A stretch of 64,000 nucleotides of DNA from Druceiella hillmani (GCA_039881145.1 JAYKKI010000091.1:2294001-2358000); one strand, 5' to 3'; counted from the stretch's first letter, positions 9,540 to 22,215 are shown. Numbers and translations: made by a program. The notes: generated by a model from the sequence alone, not told the origin.

Positions 9540-11550
9540 AAAGGTCATAGCCCAATTCAAAGACCATGAAATATGATGGCTTCCCTTCAAACATTTACGA
9601 CGTTTGTGAAAAGTTTTCAAATTACTTCAGCTCTGTTTTTGAAAAAAAAAGCTGATTCCAGCAACTCTTCCTAAGATCTTCCCTTTCATTCCGACTCCTT
9701 GACTGATATTCATGTTAGAAGGGAATCTATTAAAATAAAAATCAAAGGTCTATACTGCAATAAAGGCGCTGGACTCTATGGGATTCCGCCTATTTTTATA
9801 AAAAAAAATTTATAACAATTTAGGTTTTCCTCTACGTATTCTATTTAATAAATATATTAAATCATATATATTTCCTAATCAATGGAAAACTGCTTATATT
9901 ATTTCAGGTGACAAAAATCAATGTAAAAACAAAACGAGTGTGCTTTAGACCACACGACTGAAGTAAAACTTCAAATTCACAAAATTTGAACTTTAAAATG
10001 AATTTACAATTTTATTCACTTTAAACGTAGAATATTTAATGTATTGAACAAAATAATAATTTATAAAATTGTTCAAGAACGAAATGAAATTACAAAATAA
10101 TAAAAAAATCACCGTTTGCGTAACGCTAGCAAACTCGCATATATATTTTATGCACTGCCTATGAGAGAGGAAGAGAGAAAGAAAATGTGCGCGTGCTCTG
10201 CTCTCTCTTGCTCCTACAGTGTGATAAGACAAAGCTTGCATTGTGTCTTAGATATACGAAACATAACTGGCTATGAGAAAAAGAGAGAAAGAAAATGTTT
10301 GCTCGCACCTCTCTCTCTTGTCCCTACAGTAATATACGAAACGTAACTCTCTCTCTTTCTGTCATCACTAACTTATATGTCCCTCTCAACTTCGGTTCGC
10401 CTCGCCCGATCATACTTTTCATAACGCTCTCGTCACGCATTCACCAGCTTACTCCCCAAGTCAAGCGTGCGTAAAGAAGTTTTACTTCAAAAATTACAGA
10501 CCTATCAGTATCCTATCTGATTTCGCGAATTTATTTGAATCCGTTTTGTACAATACTTTTTATTCCATTTTCAAATATTTTTATCTACAAGTCAACAAGG
10601 TTATATTTCAAAAAGATTAACAATAAGTAATTTATTAGTATATAAAAACTACCTTTGTAACGCGTTTACCAAAAGAAGGCAGATCGACTCCATGTACACA
10701 GACTTTGCGAAAGCGTTTGATAAGGTCTTATTAGGATTTATTGAGGTGGATTAGATCTTACCTAAATAATAGGAGTCAACTTGTGAATATCAAAGGTCAT
10801 CTTTCTGCACCTGGAACAATCACCTCTGAGGTCGCATTTGAGACCCCTTCACTTTGTAATATTCATTAACGATCTGATACAATTACTTACGTATCCCTAT
10901 TTACTCTATGCAGATGACCTTAATATCTACACAACTATCAATGACGTTAAAGACTGTCTAAATCTACAACGAAACCTATTTCGAACAGCCGAGTAGTGTG
11001 CCTCTAATAGGGTGTTTCTGAATGTCGATAAGTGCTTTATTATTCTTCACTATTTTTAAAAAAATATTTTTATTAAAGTACCTATTGGGCGCCTCGACTC
11101 TAGATCGTAAGTCTGTTGTTAGAAATCTCGGAGTTTTCTTTGATGAAAAATTGATATTCCGTTCTCACTACGATCACATTGTTCATAAATGTGCCCAACT
11201 TCTAAGATTCATCTCTCGCCCCACTAAAGATTTAAGACCATTACACTTTTACATATTTATATCGTTATTTGGATTCCATACTACTAATCACACTGTGATA
11301 GATTTGAAAAATTATAACAGAAGTTCTTGAATATTCTTTGCTACAGTCTTCATCCTGGACGAGAAAATAGATCCTACGAAATCCAACAACAGAGTCACTA
11401 CCTGCACGGAAAAAAACGCTAATCTATTATGTATACAAAATCATACCATTCGAATGTTGATTGTTCGATCATACCATTCGAATGTTGTTGATCTCCTCTC
11501 TACTCAACTTCAACACTCGACTCAGATCCTGTATACGATTACAGATATTA
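9540..11550 (+). pseudogene. Jockey-like LINE reverse transcriptase remnant
   Basis: Degenerate RT blocks run along the plus strand: a finger block with GAGLYGIPPIFIKK (usually 'GPDGIPPIFIK') at about 9770; FPNQWKTAYIISGDKN at about 9875-9920; NYRPISILSDFANLFESV at about 10,491; a 'FxKAFDKV' block at about 10,705; a Y-A-D-D-like stretch (YSMQMTL frame change) at about 10,905; and VRNLGVFFDEKLIFRSHYDH in the open frame 11022-11330. These are the thumb and palm blocks of Jockey/CR1-type elements. The reading frame changes many times, and a 0.56 kb element has been inserted between the 'GDKN' and 'NYRPIS' blocks. Confidence 0.75.
9931..10488. mobile_element. Short element with inverted ends inserted in the Jockey-like LINE
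   Basis: The LINE is interrupted cleanly here: coding blocks resume at 10,489 where they left off at 9930. Near the left end is TGAAGTAAAACTTC (about 9959-9972) and at the right end GAAGTTTTACTTC (about 10,477-10,489), reverse complements over 13 bases. Runs of A flank both sides and could be a short target duplication. Inside are two imperfect copies of a unit with GAGAGAAAGAAAATG and CTCTCTCTTG (about 10,155-10,215 and 10,270-10,330). It has no coding capacity. The inverted ends suggest a MITE-like non-autonomous element; the family is not identified. Confidence 0.55.
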
Positions 11551-11555
11551 TTCGC

Positions 11556-11557
<2 letters not shown>

Positions 11558-11601
<44 letters not shown>
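11558..11601. repeat. (TA)n microsatellite
   Basis: Uninterrupted alternating TA at the 3' side of the Jockey-like LINE remnant. A duplicated block (CATACCATTCGAATGTTG, twice at about 11,437-11,485) lies just before it. Confidence 0.9.
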
Positions 11602-11604
<3 letters not shown>

Positions 11605-12159
11605 AGAGGTATATTTAACCTTTGATGTCAGATAACAAGACTATATTCTTCTTTTCTTATTTCCTTTTTAATTCCAGTAATCTCTACATTTTCCGTCAGA
11701 GTTATATAAAAGACAAGCTACTCAACTCAAATCCTTCGACTTTTATAGGGATTTACGTCAAAATTAGCCCGGTTGACAAGCTAGATAGCGAGGTATGGTT
11801 ATCGCGGTAAGCCCGAGGCGCTTCGCTTTTCAGTTTTCACAGTGTCGCGTTATCATTAATCATCTCGCAAGAGCAACTTCTGTCTGTGCAAAGTCAGCGG
11901 TTCATATTTCGTTTTTAGAGGCTGGGTGTGTATCATTTTTACTTTTGGAAGTTTCTGTCAGATCATGCACAGGGCAGCAACAGATTAGGCGTTTTACATA
12001 CTTTACCAAACTTTAATATTTAAAAGAAAGTGACATAGGAGTTTTAGAATAGGAGGTTTAGAATGTTTATTTTTCTGAATAATGCAATATTAGACTCGAA
12101 TATTCCTTCTTCATACATAACATCGAGGGCTAACATAATGTGATGTACGAGTTAAATAT

Positions 12160-12208
12160 CCATCGAAATATTATTGAAAGGATTGCAAATCCTTTCAATA
12201 ATCGATGG
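12160..12208. repeat. Hairpin, 15-bp perfect stem plus outer 6-bp stem
   Basis: ATTATTGAAAGGATT and its reverse complement flank a 3-base loop (12,170-12,202). CCATCG and CGATGG extend the stem outward across a small bulge. Confidence 0.8.
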
Positions 12209-12751
12209 ATGCAAGTAAAATGCCAACCACTAATATATTAAGAGTTCCGAAAACGGCAGAGATAAGTCATTGATTAATTAATGAAATTAAATGTTGATAT
12301 TGCTCTAGTGAAAATAAATATTGTAAATAGGTTTGTATTCAAACTCTTCGATCATAAAAGCCGACTTTTATACTGATTTTAACGATTTTTGAAATTGAAA
12401 AAATTTAAATCTAAACAGTTTCAAGTCATATCATACATTTAAATTTGAAACTTATTTTAAGTTATTAACTCGCGCATATTACAGGGCTGCATCGTATAGC
12501 TATTTTTTCTGATTTCGATATAGTATTTTCTTAATAGCTTAATCCATACTGTTCCACTTGAATTACAAATTTTAAGATTATTTTTATGTTCAGAGTCAAA
12601 AAAAGACTGAACCTTTGTATGATCACGGTTAATGAAGCAATACCTATTTGTTGGGGCCACTTACTGTACAGTCATTACTGTCTGTCCAATCCCAATAGAT
12701 AATTAATATTAATGATGACTTTACTGGCCTTCTGTTCTCTTTAGATTCTAG

Positions 12752-12799
12752 ACATATGTTTGATAATGCATTAAGCATTATGCATTATCAAACATATGT
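12752..12799. repeat. Hairpin, 19-bp perfect stem
   Basis: ACATATGTTTGATAATGCA (12,752-12,770) and its exact reverse complement (12,781-12,799) enclose a 10-base spacer. Confidence 0.85.
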
Positions 12800-12888
12800 T
12801 AAATATTGTTAGTATTTTGTATCAAAATTACACTAGGCTATTACAATAGGCACTTGGAACAATTATGAAATCAACTCGGTGTTTGCAC

Positions 12889-13004
<116 letters not shown>

Positions 13005-13235
13005 GACAATTATAATTTCCGCTATTGTTAAAATACACCCAAGCCGAATCACAAGCAAAACAAGCTTGAAATCCCATATAATATCTACATATATAAAAAT
13101 CAATTGCTGTTTGTTAGTCTAGCTAAAACTCGAGAACGGCTGGACCGATTTGGTTATTTTTGGTTTTGAATTATTTGTGGAAGTCCAGGGAAGGTTTAAA
13201 AAAGGTAAGTAAATACGAAAAATGGATTAAAAAAC

Positions 13236-14093
13236 TGGATTATGTTGTGCTGGTGGAAAAGTAAAATTGCCACAATTGGTCCCACCACCAGATCCATTAC
13301 GCTCATTAGTTTCTGGGATGGGAAATGATTCTAAACACTTCTTGGCCAACATTCAAAAATATAACAATTGTTTTCTAATGACGTCATTTAGTGCAACGCA
13401 TATTGTACAAAACAATTTACCATAATAGTTTTTGATAATATTCAAATTTGTATTAAAATTTGTATCAGAAATAACATAACAAATCTTAAACAATTACAGA
13501 TACAAGGACAAATTTATCACTTATTGGGGGCGCTGTTACCACTACCATATGCAGATCATCAATTTTTACAAATTTATTTTATGGGCAATTCAGATGCGGA
13601 AGTAGGTATGCGTTGTGCTCACAATCCAACAGTGAAGAGCATCATTGTCCAAGAATTACAAATGTTTCTTCATCAGAACAACGATTTAGTCAAAATAGCA
13701 TTGGGTCGGATGCCATCCGACAACCACAATATTGTCATTAAAGCTGACAAAACACCTGTCGGTGAGCACACAAGGAGGTTTAATTCACTGGCAACTAGAT
13801 TTAACAAGATTAAATAATATTTTTTAATTCAATATATCTAAGTAACAATTAACAATTTATCATTTATGATTGCAGGTGCTGAAACCAACAAAAAAGTTAG
13901 TGCTATGAATTTTTATTCATACAGACTCATGATCCGTGAAGGTGAAGTAAATCACATTTTGATGTGTCGACGGCTTTTCCATCAGTTTGCAGTTGACATG
14001 TATTGCATAATTGAGATTGAACGATTGACACATCCGTTCGAACCAACAGCAGCTTCGATCAGAAGAATACATTCATCTCCGCGATGCTATTAA
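13236..14093 (+). pseudogene. Helitron Rep/helicase protein, N-terminal part
   Basis: Reading starts with CCAGGKVKLPQLVPPPDPLR and SKHFLANIQKYNNCF at about 13,245-13,380. It continues in the frame 13,524-13,817 with LPYADHQFLQIYFMGNSDAE and LGRMPSDNHNIVIKADKTP, then jumps to GAETNKKVSAMNFYSYRLMI and CRRLFHQFAVDMYCIIEIER at about 13,876-14,020. These are the conserved N-terminal blocks of animal Helitron proteins. The segment between 'HTRRFN' and 'GAETNKKV' is shorter than in the family, so coding sequence is missing. Stops lie between blocks. The end of this piece (IHSSPRCY, frame-shifted from the usual 'YIHLRDA') is cut by the LINE insertion at 14,095. Confidence 0.85.
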
Positions 14094-14094
14094 T
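14088..14094. repeat. Left target-site duplication of the nested LINE (TATTAAT)
   Basis: TATTAAT at 14,088-14,094 recurs at 15,321-15,327. Taking out what lies between and one copy restores continuous Helitron coding (the 'RDAINADGN' region), which is strong support for the insertion boundaries. Confidence 0.75.
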
Positions 14095-15320
14095 AATAAT
14101 AATAATAAATTGTTATTTCAGATTTTTACATCCATATAATGTTAGTGTAGATACAATAGCAAACTTACAAACTAATGTTAGTGATAATAATATAATAATA
14201 ATGTAATGTGATAATATAATAATAATGTAATGTAAAAGTAAATGGCAACCCGGTTGGAGTCCCCGATGATGGTGACCGGCTATACGACTGCGTGCAGCCG
14301 TATCCACCGAGCCAGCACTCGAGAGTCCCACCCGTCTGCCAACGCGCACAGACTGCCGCCCGTACGGTGCATAATGGAAGCGCACCGTTTGCGCATAATG
14401 GTCCCAAACCCGTCTATGTCAGCCAAAGCGAACATCGCGGAGGCACTACAGTAACGCGGCAGTCCCACCAACACCCGGAACGCATTATTATATTGCACAT
14501 GCAAGTCGCTGTATGTCCGCTGCGTAAAGTTGACCCACAGGCTGCAGGTGTAAAATGATTGACAATATGCTTTAAAAAGCGCAATTTTGACAGTGCCTGT
14601 GCACCGTGAAAACCTGCGGGCCAACATATTGCATCGGACAGACAGCGCCCTGCGTTCTCTATCAACATCCATATCGGTCTCCTTACGATCTCCTTAAGAT
14701 CCTTAAGGTCCTCTGTGACCCAGTGGCCCAAGTATTTAAATTCCTCAACTTTCTTTAGAACTGTACCACAGATAGTGAACTTAGGGTCAAAAGTGTATCG
14801 ATTGTTGTCCGGCCTGAAAATCATTATTTCACTTTTCTTCGTATTGTATTTCAAACCATGGGTCACCGCGTAGGACTCACAAATTTTTAAGAGCCTTCGT
14901 AGGGCACCAATCGATGGGCTCAGCAATACCATATCGTCTGCGTAGCTGATGTTATTTACACATACTCCATCTATGTGACATCCGACATCAGTGCAGCTGA
15001 GCTCACCGATCAGTCGGTTAACATACAAGCTGAAGAGGGTGGGAGAGGTCAATCCCCCTTGCCTCACACCACAATCCAACCCGTATTCACACGAGAGAGA
15101 TCCTGCCCATCTCACAAAATTCTTTTGGTTGCTATACCAGTGCATAAATAATTGTACAATTTCCCTAGGTAAACTAGTTTCCTGTTTTAGCTTATCCCAC
15201 AGGACATCGTACGAAACAAGATCGAAGGCTTTCGATAAATCGAGGTAGCATGCATACACCGGGGTTTTCTTACTCCTGTAGTACTGTACAGTCTGCTTGA
15301 GACACAAAATAGCCGATAAA
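14095..15320 (-). mobile_element. 5'-truncated CR1-like LINE nested inside the Helitron
   Basis: The element lies on the minus strand. Its 3' tail is a run of TTA units (plus-strand TAA repeats at 14,091-14,107), followed inward by a 3' untranslated region with two copies of GATAATATAATAATAATGTA (about 14,182-14,231). The coding region starts abruptly inside the RT at about 15,307, so it is truncated at its 5' end. It is flanked by a 7-base target duplication. LINE class is clear; assignment near CR1 rests on the RT block style only. Confidence 0.8.
14292..15307 (-). pseudogene. CR1-like reverse transcriptase, 3' part, one frameshift
   Basis: A frame of 297 codons (15,307-14,414) opens with YLDLSKAFDLVSYDVLWDKL, then GVRQGGLTSPTLFSLYVNRL and the catalytic ISYADDMVLLSPSIGALRR. 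It continues with HGLKYNTKKSEIMIF and EFKYLGHWVTEDLKD of the palm and thumb. A frameshift near 14,640 moves the C-terminal block (CTGTVKIALFKAYCQSFYTC, LHVQYNNAFRVLVGLPR) into another frame that ends at 14,280. Fingers and endonuclease are absent because of 5' truncation. The catalytic YADD and most of the palm are intact, which suggests this insertion is younger than the surrounding elements. Confidence 0.9.
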
Positions 15321-15327
15321 TATTAAT
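15321..15327. repeat. Right target-site duplication of the nested LINE (TATTAAT)
   Basis: Partner of 14,088-14,094; Helitron coding resumes here. Confidence 0.75.
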
Positions 15328-16341
15328 GCCGATGGCAACGTAAATAACGTGGGAAGAATGATAATTTTGCCAGCCACTTACATTGGAAGCCCGCGCCACA
15401 TGCACGAGTACGCGCAAGATGCGATGTCATATGTTAGGCAATATGGCCGCTCAGACTTATCCATTACATTCACCTGTAACCCTCAATGGATCGAAATAAA
15501 AAAGGAATTGCTACATAGCCAAACACCAGTTGATAGACATGACAACACTGCCAGAGTTTTTAAACAAAAATTAAAATCGGTTATGAATTTCATAATAAAG
15601 CATCGCATGTATGGCCAAGTCCGTTGTCGGATGTACTCTGTAGAATGGCAAAAGCGTGGTCTACCTCATGCGCACATTTTAGTCTGGTTCGTCGACAAAA
15701 TAAGGCCAGATGAAATTGATTCCATCATTTCAGCTGAAATTCCCGATGAAACAGTTGACCCAAAATTACATGCAATAGTAACTAAACACATGATACATGG
15801 GCGTTGCGGAGTTTTCAACAACAATTCACCCTGTATGGTTGACGGCAAGTGTTCTAAGCAATACCCGAGAGAACTGATTGCTGAAACCATCACGGGAAAT
15901 AAAGAATACCCATTGTATCGTCGGCGATCAGTTGCGGACAATGGGCGATAGGTAGTTGTGAAGGTAAAAGGACAAAATTTTGATGTAGACAATCTTTGGA
16001 TTATGCCATACTCGCCAATATTGTCCAAAGCTTTAGAGACTCATATCAATGTGGAATATTGTAAATCTGTCAAGTCGATAAAGTACATATGTAAATATGT
16101 TAACAAAGGTAGCGATATGGCCATATTCGCTGTAACAAATGCAAATGATGATGTATTTCAGTATCAGATGGTTCGCTATGTAAGTAGCAACGAAGCAATT
16201 TGGCGCATCTTTTCATTTGCGATCCACGAAAGACACCCTACAGTAGTCCATTTGGCAGTTCATCTAGAAAATGGACAACGAGTGTATTTCCATCAAGGGA
16301 ACGCGGCGGACAGTGCGATACGTCCACGTCAACCACATTAA
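15328..16341 (+). pseudogene. Helitron Rep (HUH nuclease) domain, one in-frame stop
   Basis: The frame 15,349-15,951 opens with GRMIILPATYIGSPRHMHEY and EYAQDAMSYVRQYGRSDLSI. It carries the HUH metal-binding motif in KRGLPHAHILVWF (His-x-His) and the block IHGRCGVFNNNSPCMVDGKC. One TAG at 15,949-15,951 interrupts it, and reading continues 15,958-16,341 with DNLWIMPYSPILSKALETHI and YICKYVNKGSD, which holds the paired catalytic tyrosines of the Y2 type. In rolling-circle transposition these tyrosines cut and hold the DNA strand. All nuclease residues look present; the stop and the interrupted upstream part inactivate it. Confidence 0.9.
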
Positions 16342-16344
16342 CAA

Positions 16345-17160
16345 GTTAACAAAAATAGCGCAATGGCGAAGATCCTACAGGTATGCAAATTGATCGTTTG
16401 GGACGAATGCACGATGGCCCATAAGAGGTCACTGGAGTCTTCGTGACAACCAAAACATTTTTAGCGGGGCCATGATTCTGTTGTCAGGTGATTTTCGTCA
16501 GACTCTGCCAGTTATTCCCCGATCAACTGTTGCTGACGAATTAAATGAATGCCTAAAATCATCAAATTTGTGGCGACACGTAAAACACTGCAATTGACAA
16601 CTAACATGCGAGTGTTTTTGCAACAAGATCAACATCACAGACTCAAAAGAAGAGCTTATTCAGCGTGTTTTTCCAGATATAGCGCAACAGTTCAATAACC
16701 ATAATTGGCTGGGTGAACGAGCAATATTGGTGGCGAAAAATAAAGATGTCAATGATCTCAATGCGACCATTCAGAATTTTCTTCCGGGAGAGTTGTTTTC
16801 ATTCAAATCAGTTTACACAGTTATAAACCAGGATGACGTAGTCAACTATCCCACGGAGTTTTTGAGTTCACTGGAATTGCCTGGACTACCACCTCACAAT
16901 TTGCAATTAAAAGTAGGATCAGTTGTCATCATGCTGCGTAACATTAATCAACCTCGACTGTGCAATGGAACGAGACTGGCTGTAAAAAAGGTAATGAATA
17001 ACGTCATCGAGGCAACGATCATATAGGGAAAATACAAATGAGAGGATATCTTGATCATTTGCGGAATAAACTTGGAGTTTCCCTGTTTCGCTCATGGACA
17101 ATTATACGTCGCGTGTTTAAGCACCGCAAAACAAGACAAAAAATATAGTTTATCAGAAAA
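16345..17160 (+). pseudogene. Helitron Pif1-type helicase domain, internally deleted
   Basis: Only the second half of the helicase remains. LIVWDECTMAHKR-like blocks (motif II, WDEC) sit at about 16,390. Next come LLSGDFRQTLPVIPRSTVAD at about 16,480, an open frame 16,727-17,026 with FLSSLELPGLPPHNLQLKVG and QPRLCNGTRLAV, and a final AHGQLYVACLSTAK block at about 17,090-17,130. The Walker A region is missing: coding jumps from the Rep end straight to motif II, so several hundred residues are gone. Further frame changes follow. This deletion makes the copy non-autonomous. Confidence 0.85.
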
Positions 17161-17681
17161 CTTTAAATTGATTAAATGTATTGTAACTGTGTGTGTCTGT
17201 CAATATCAAATTGAAACCGTATAAATAGCCAGTATTATTGGCAAACGTTATTTTGTAAGTACCTAATCGTTGTGACGTGACTCTTTTTAAGTAACATCAA
17301 GTGTAATATATAATAATAATAAAACTTGATTAACTATATTTAATCTGTGTTGTATTTAATGTAGGTAATATTAATTTGTATTGTATTATTATTAATTTGT
17401 ATTGTAAGCAAGTTTCAAATTAGAACCGTACACTATAAACTTTATTTTGTAAGCTCCTAACCTTTGTGACATGACAATTTTTCAAGCAACATCATGTGTA
17501 ATTAAAAATAATAATAAAACCTAATTCATATCGAGCATTTTTTTATTGATTACGAATTCTTTTTGTTCCGGTTAAGTTATGGCCACATTTTTTAATAAAG
17601 TTCTGCAAACATTCTGCAATTATCGTTCAGCTTTTTTATTTAATGATTCTGAGGCGGTACGAAGTTTGCCGGGTCAGCTAG

Positions 17682-20551
17682 TACACTAATATAATTGTTT
17701 CATTTATTCGTTATTTATAATGTTTTTAAATCAAGCAACGAATCGCTACCGAATTTAGCATATGTATAGTATGTGCTAGGAAGTAATACTCTTATTAATA
17801 AAAAAATATAGCGGCATCATTCACATGAAATATTAATATCATAAAAAGTGTATCTGGATGTTTGTAACTAAATTACGTCTAAAATGCTAAACGGATTTTC
17901 ATGACAATTACTGTAGACATAGTTCGTGATTAGTTCCTATAAGTTCTATCGGATAATGGATGTGGTTTTTATATGATGATAACAATTTGCTACTACAACA
18001 TATCAATAGATTTAAACAAAATATTGGTTCTGTACCCGTTACACTTACGTCTATCCACAACACAAAGGGACCGCAGTCATTTGATCCGATTTGAAAGCTT
18101 AACGATTTTTTAAACGCTTGATAAAGACTCCAAAGTTAAATTTTTTTACCTGGACACATGACGATTTTAATATCAGCGGGACGTATTCGTGGGTTAATTG
18201 AATTTAAATTCAAAACTTTATATAGATTCAAAATTTCATAATATATTTACGTATATTATATAGAATGCTCTTGATCGATGGTCATACGTATAGAGTATCG
18301 ATCGTGCGGGCAACTGAAGCTACCGAGTTCATATATGCTACATTTAGCGTTAAACGACACGGTGTATACATTTCCTTCTACTGTTACAGATCTGGGTCTA
18401 CTGACCTTAGGAGAGCTGCCGGTTTGAAGCGATTTCAAAAGTTCCTACCAAAAAAAAAACAAAGTTAATTTCTATCGGGATGCGACGGGCGTACTTGTAT
18501 TTGAAAATTTTATCTTAGTCTACTTTAATTGCTGTTTTGCTACATTAGTATTATTTTTTAAATGTTTTTTAAATGTAAGAGGTTAATTGATGCGATAAGT
18601 TCGAAAAAAAATAATATCAAATTGCTATAATTCAAGTTTTTTTGAAGAAAAATAAGATTCTGATTATGAATCTAATTAATTACGAATCTGCCATCAAAAA
18701 ATCAAATGTTCAACTAGTGATACTCGAGAATAATTATTCTCTAACTAAAACATTATTTTATAACTTCAAATGAGAAAAAACTATAAAAATACACATCACA
18801 TACCTTTAAAAATAACGTTCCACGTGATCTCTGAAACGAAACTAAAAAACTGCTGTTACAGCTAGTAAACATCTGCCGGTCGACCTTTCTTTCCCTCCCC
18901 CGTCCTTGAGCCTTCAACATTTGACAATTATAATTCTACCAGTTTTCTAAAGATTTATGCATATATATATATATAGATATATATATAAATTTCTAGTAAA
19001 GGAAGTAAAATTAAGACTATTTAATATATATTTTATTGCATAATCTAAATATATAAACCTGATTGCGCTCTAGTTGAGCGAATTATAACAAGAATTATCT
19101 TAATGAAAATCCTCCAAATATTCATTCAGTTTTGCCGAGTTTCATGCACTTTGTAGTAAGAATAAGAAAATAAGTTTAAAAACATTTTACATATTTTGAA
19201 TTTACATGATTTTACATATTTTTTATATCGAAAAGAAAACTGTAACAATGTTTGAAAAATACTTTTTTAAGAGAGTTTTCTTCCGGATATAGAACCCACG
19301 GTACCTAAAGCAGCAGTATTTAGCAGCAAATAAAGTCACAGTCAAACTTACCTATTTCTTATCTGTAATGTTTTCATCATCTGCAAGAAATTGGTCTTAG
19401 TGTTCAGAGATTGGATTGACAATTATTTATGCCTGAAAAAGAGTGACTTACTTAATCCATAAAAACAGGTAAATGCTGGTAGATGAAATCACTGCACGAG
19501 AATTTACTTTATCGACCTCAAATAATTGTGTGAACATTGATATGTAACTAACTTTATCCCTGGCTGGGCATGGTCCTGGCTGAACGCAAAAATAAGATGA
19601 CGTGTCGCAATTTTAATGCCAAATACACAGACATCATTACATGGCGTTGAGTCGTTGATTAAGTTTAACCGCGCGATAACTCTCCCGTCGTCTTCGTTCC
19701 GAACGGATTGGCAGTGAGTTTACAATTATAACACTAAAAATACATGTAGTACAGCTTGTCCCACGCATTTTATCTACGTAAAAATATGTGCTCTATTTGC
19801 CCTTATCAGACGGTCATTTTACCTTCACTAATTTAATTACTTCTCGGTTAGAATCACTGACCCACAAAATCGCAAAGAAATATATTGAACCAATTCAATA
19901 ATAAAAAAAATGTAGCGTCGTCTAAAGAAAGAGATCGGAGTCACAATTCGCTAACCCGATAATTCTTGTGCGCAATTTGTTTTGATTTCAGCGGGACGAG
20001 GCACAATTGTTAGAACATACTGATGATTGTAAATTATTAAATTAATGTCCATAATGTTAAGTGATAACCCATACACTGAAGTATGCATCAATAAATTAAT
20101 ACCAGTATAACTATAATTTGGAAACAGGTATACAAAAATTGAAATAGTTTCAATGTCCAAACTTAATCCGTAAATCACAACCCCCTTTCTTATGACCTCA
20201 TTTGCCCAGCACATGGCGCCCCGACATGTTTTGTTGAACGTTGCAAGTTTTCCCAACTCGACGAGTGTTCTGAAGTGTAATAAATAATGAAATGACGTTT
20301 AGCGGTGGTTTGCAGCTTGTCATATTTATAGCTAACCTTCGCCGGCACATGTTAACGCCCGAGGATGTAGTTAGTTACTCACCTCGATTGCCAGGACCAT
20401 ATTTCTCCAATCTGTTGTCACGTTACAACCTACTTAAAAAATTTAAAAATTCTGGATTATATAAGGTATCTAGGAACGAAAATAATATTTTTAATAGATA
20501 CTTCTTCGTCAGAGGAAAGATTGGGTCAGACAAATTTTTAATTCACTTAAC
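17682..20551. other. Non-coding stretch
   Basis: Nothing recognisable as a gene. Frames of 60-100 codons (for example 18,256-18,468 on both strands, 19,951-20,256 minus and 20,292-20,561 plus) resemble no known protein and lack support. A short (TA)n tract is at 18,961-18,988. Confidence 0.45.
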
Positions 20552-20623
<72 letters not shown>

Positions 20624-20667
20624 TGTATGTATATATATATATATTTATATATATATATATATATATA
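20552..20667. repeat. (TA)n microsatellite
   Basis: About 115 bases of alternating TA with a few TAAA, TGTA and TTTA units. Confidence 0.95.
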
Positions 20668-22215
20668 ACTTTTTCATTTCCATTATTACCTATGGATTTT
20701 CTGCTTATAAATTACAACTCACAGTCCTTATTAAGCCGTTTAGATGGCGACTATGAAAATCATAAACCAAATCTACTAAACATGCGATCCGTAAAATGAG
20801 ATTTCGGTTCATACAATGACAGTCCATACAAATAATGTGCATATACAAGTCGGTGAGGGACGATAAGCGAGAACATGACAATTTTAAACAAATTTAAACA
20901 CAAAATTAATTCTTTTCGCCTTCACCTACCTTCACTTCTAACTTTTAGCACACTTTAACCTACTGACAAATCATCAAACCTATGAACCTCTTTCAAAGTA
21001 TCTCGACGCTTGAAATTTTCATATTCAATTAAGGCGCAGATTATTTTCAGAAACTGAATTTCTAGAATACTAACTAAGTGTGCAAAACTTACCAAGTTCA
21101 AGCTCAAATATTGAATTAAAAATATACTTTACTTTCTTAGAAAAATTTTAATTACACTATTTAAAATGAAAATGAACATGATGAGTTGTTTTTAATGCTA
21201 ATTGTGAGGCCGCTTACCAATAAGTATCGATAATAATCGATATACATTGCCCGATAATATTTAACATATTCAATATTTTTTATATTCCGAACGTAAATTT
21301 TCTCATAAAGAAATAATATAGTCTTCTATTGATAAGTAACATACTTTATGTTTAAATGGCTATACTTAACGGATATGTTTAAAACCGAACCTTTTAATTA
21401 TTTAGAATAATTTTTTTAAACACAAAGAGCGAGTGAATAATTTATGGTTTGAGGTCTAATTTTGCAGACCACTTTTTATTATTCAGTTCTGTACATTATA
21501 TACATTGACTAAACCTGGTAAAGACGATAACTGAAAATAAAATTTGACCTGTGTGCAGGCGAAATCTGAAAAATACTTGAAATCGTTTAGACATAATTCT
21601 GATTTATGAACCTGCAATGAAAATAAGTTGTAACAAATAAAAAATAAAAATATAATACACTTTTACTGAAATAATACACACATATTTCCAAATTGCAAAA
21701 AAAACATTCTACTGTCTAGATATTTTAATTAAACCAAAACTACGAACTTGAAAATAAAAACTGTCAATAAATTGATGAAATGTTTCGAAGATTTTTAAAA
21801 ATTACAAAGAACGGAACAGAGTGTCACATAACAAATAAACTGAGAGGCGGCCATTTTAAATGTAGAGTTTGAAATATAGAGTAATGGAAGCAAAACTTAA
21901 CGTTGCAACCGTTCAATACGTAAAATTCATTGTGTTAAATTGTTTCCTTGCTCGAAAGTCGCTATTTTATTTTCTTATACACATAAACTTGGTTAACGGC
22001 AAAATAACGTTTAACCAAAGTACACGGAACTCAATAATCATTTTAAGTAAAACTTCTTTGGAAGCGATGTGAGTGAAATTTTCAAGGTCAGAACGTTTTT
22101 GTGTCATCAGAATGGAATGAATATGTTGCAAGAAGAAAGGAAAATAGCTACTTAGTTAACAACCGAGAGAGATAGATGAACACGATAGAATAAGACAAGA
22201 AGTGTACGCATGTGC

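Larger units (their letters stand above)
13084..17681 (+). mobile_element. Helitron with both termini recognisable
   Basis: The left end starts TCTACATATATAAAAATC and continues with the sub-terminal block ACTCGAGAACGGCTGGACCG that is shared by many insect Helitrons. The right end reads GCCGGGTCAGCTAG, closing with the obligatory CTAG-type terminus. The element sits between A (13,083) and T (17,682), the A|T target Helitrons use, and leaves no target duplication. Inside are Rep (HUH nuclease) and Pif1-type helicase remnants in the right order. It is broken by stops, by a large helicase deletion and by a nested LINE (14,095-15,320). Without the nested LINE it would be about 3.4 kb, shorter than full autonomous elements. 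Confidence 0.9.

Noticed and set aside
18256..18468. Open frames on both strands of the same segment
   Set aside because: Mirror-image frames without family match, start context or splice sites; likely chance.
19951..20561. Frames of about 90-100 codons on opposite strands
   Set aside because: No recognisable motif, and the plus frame runs into a TA array.
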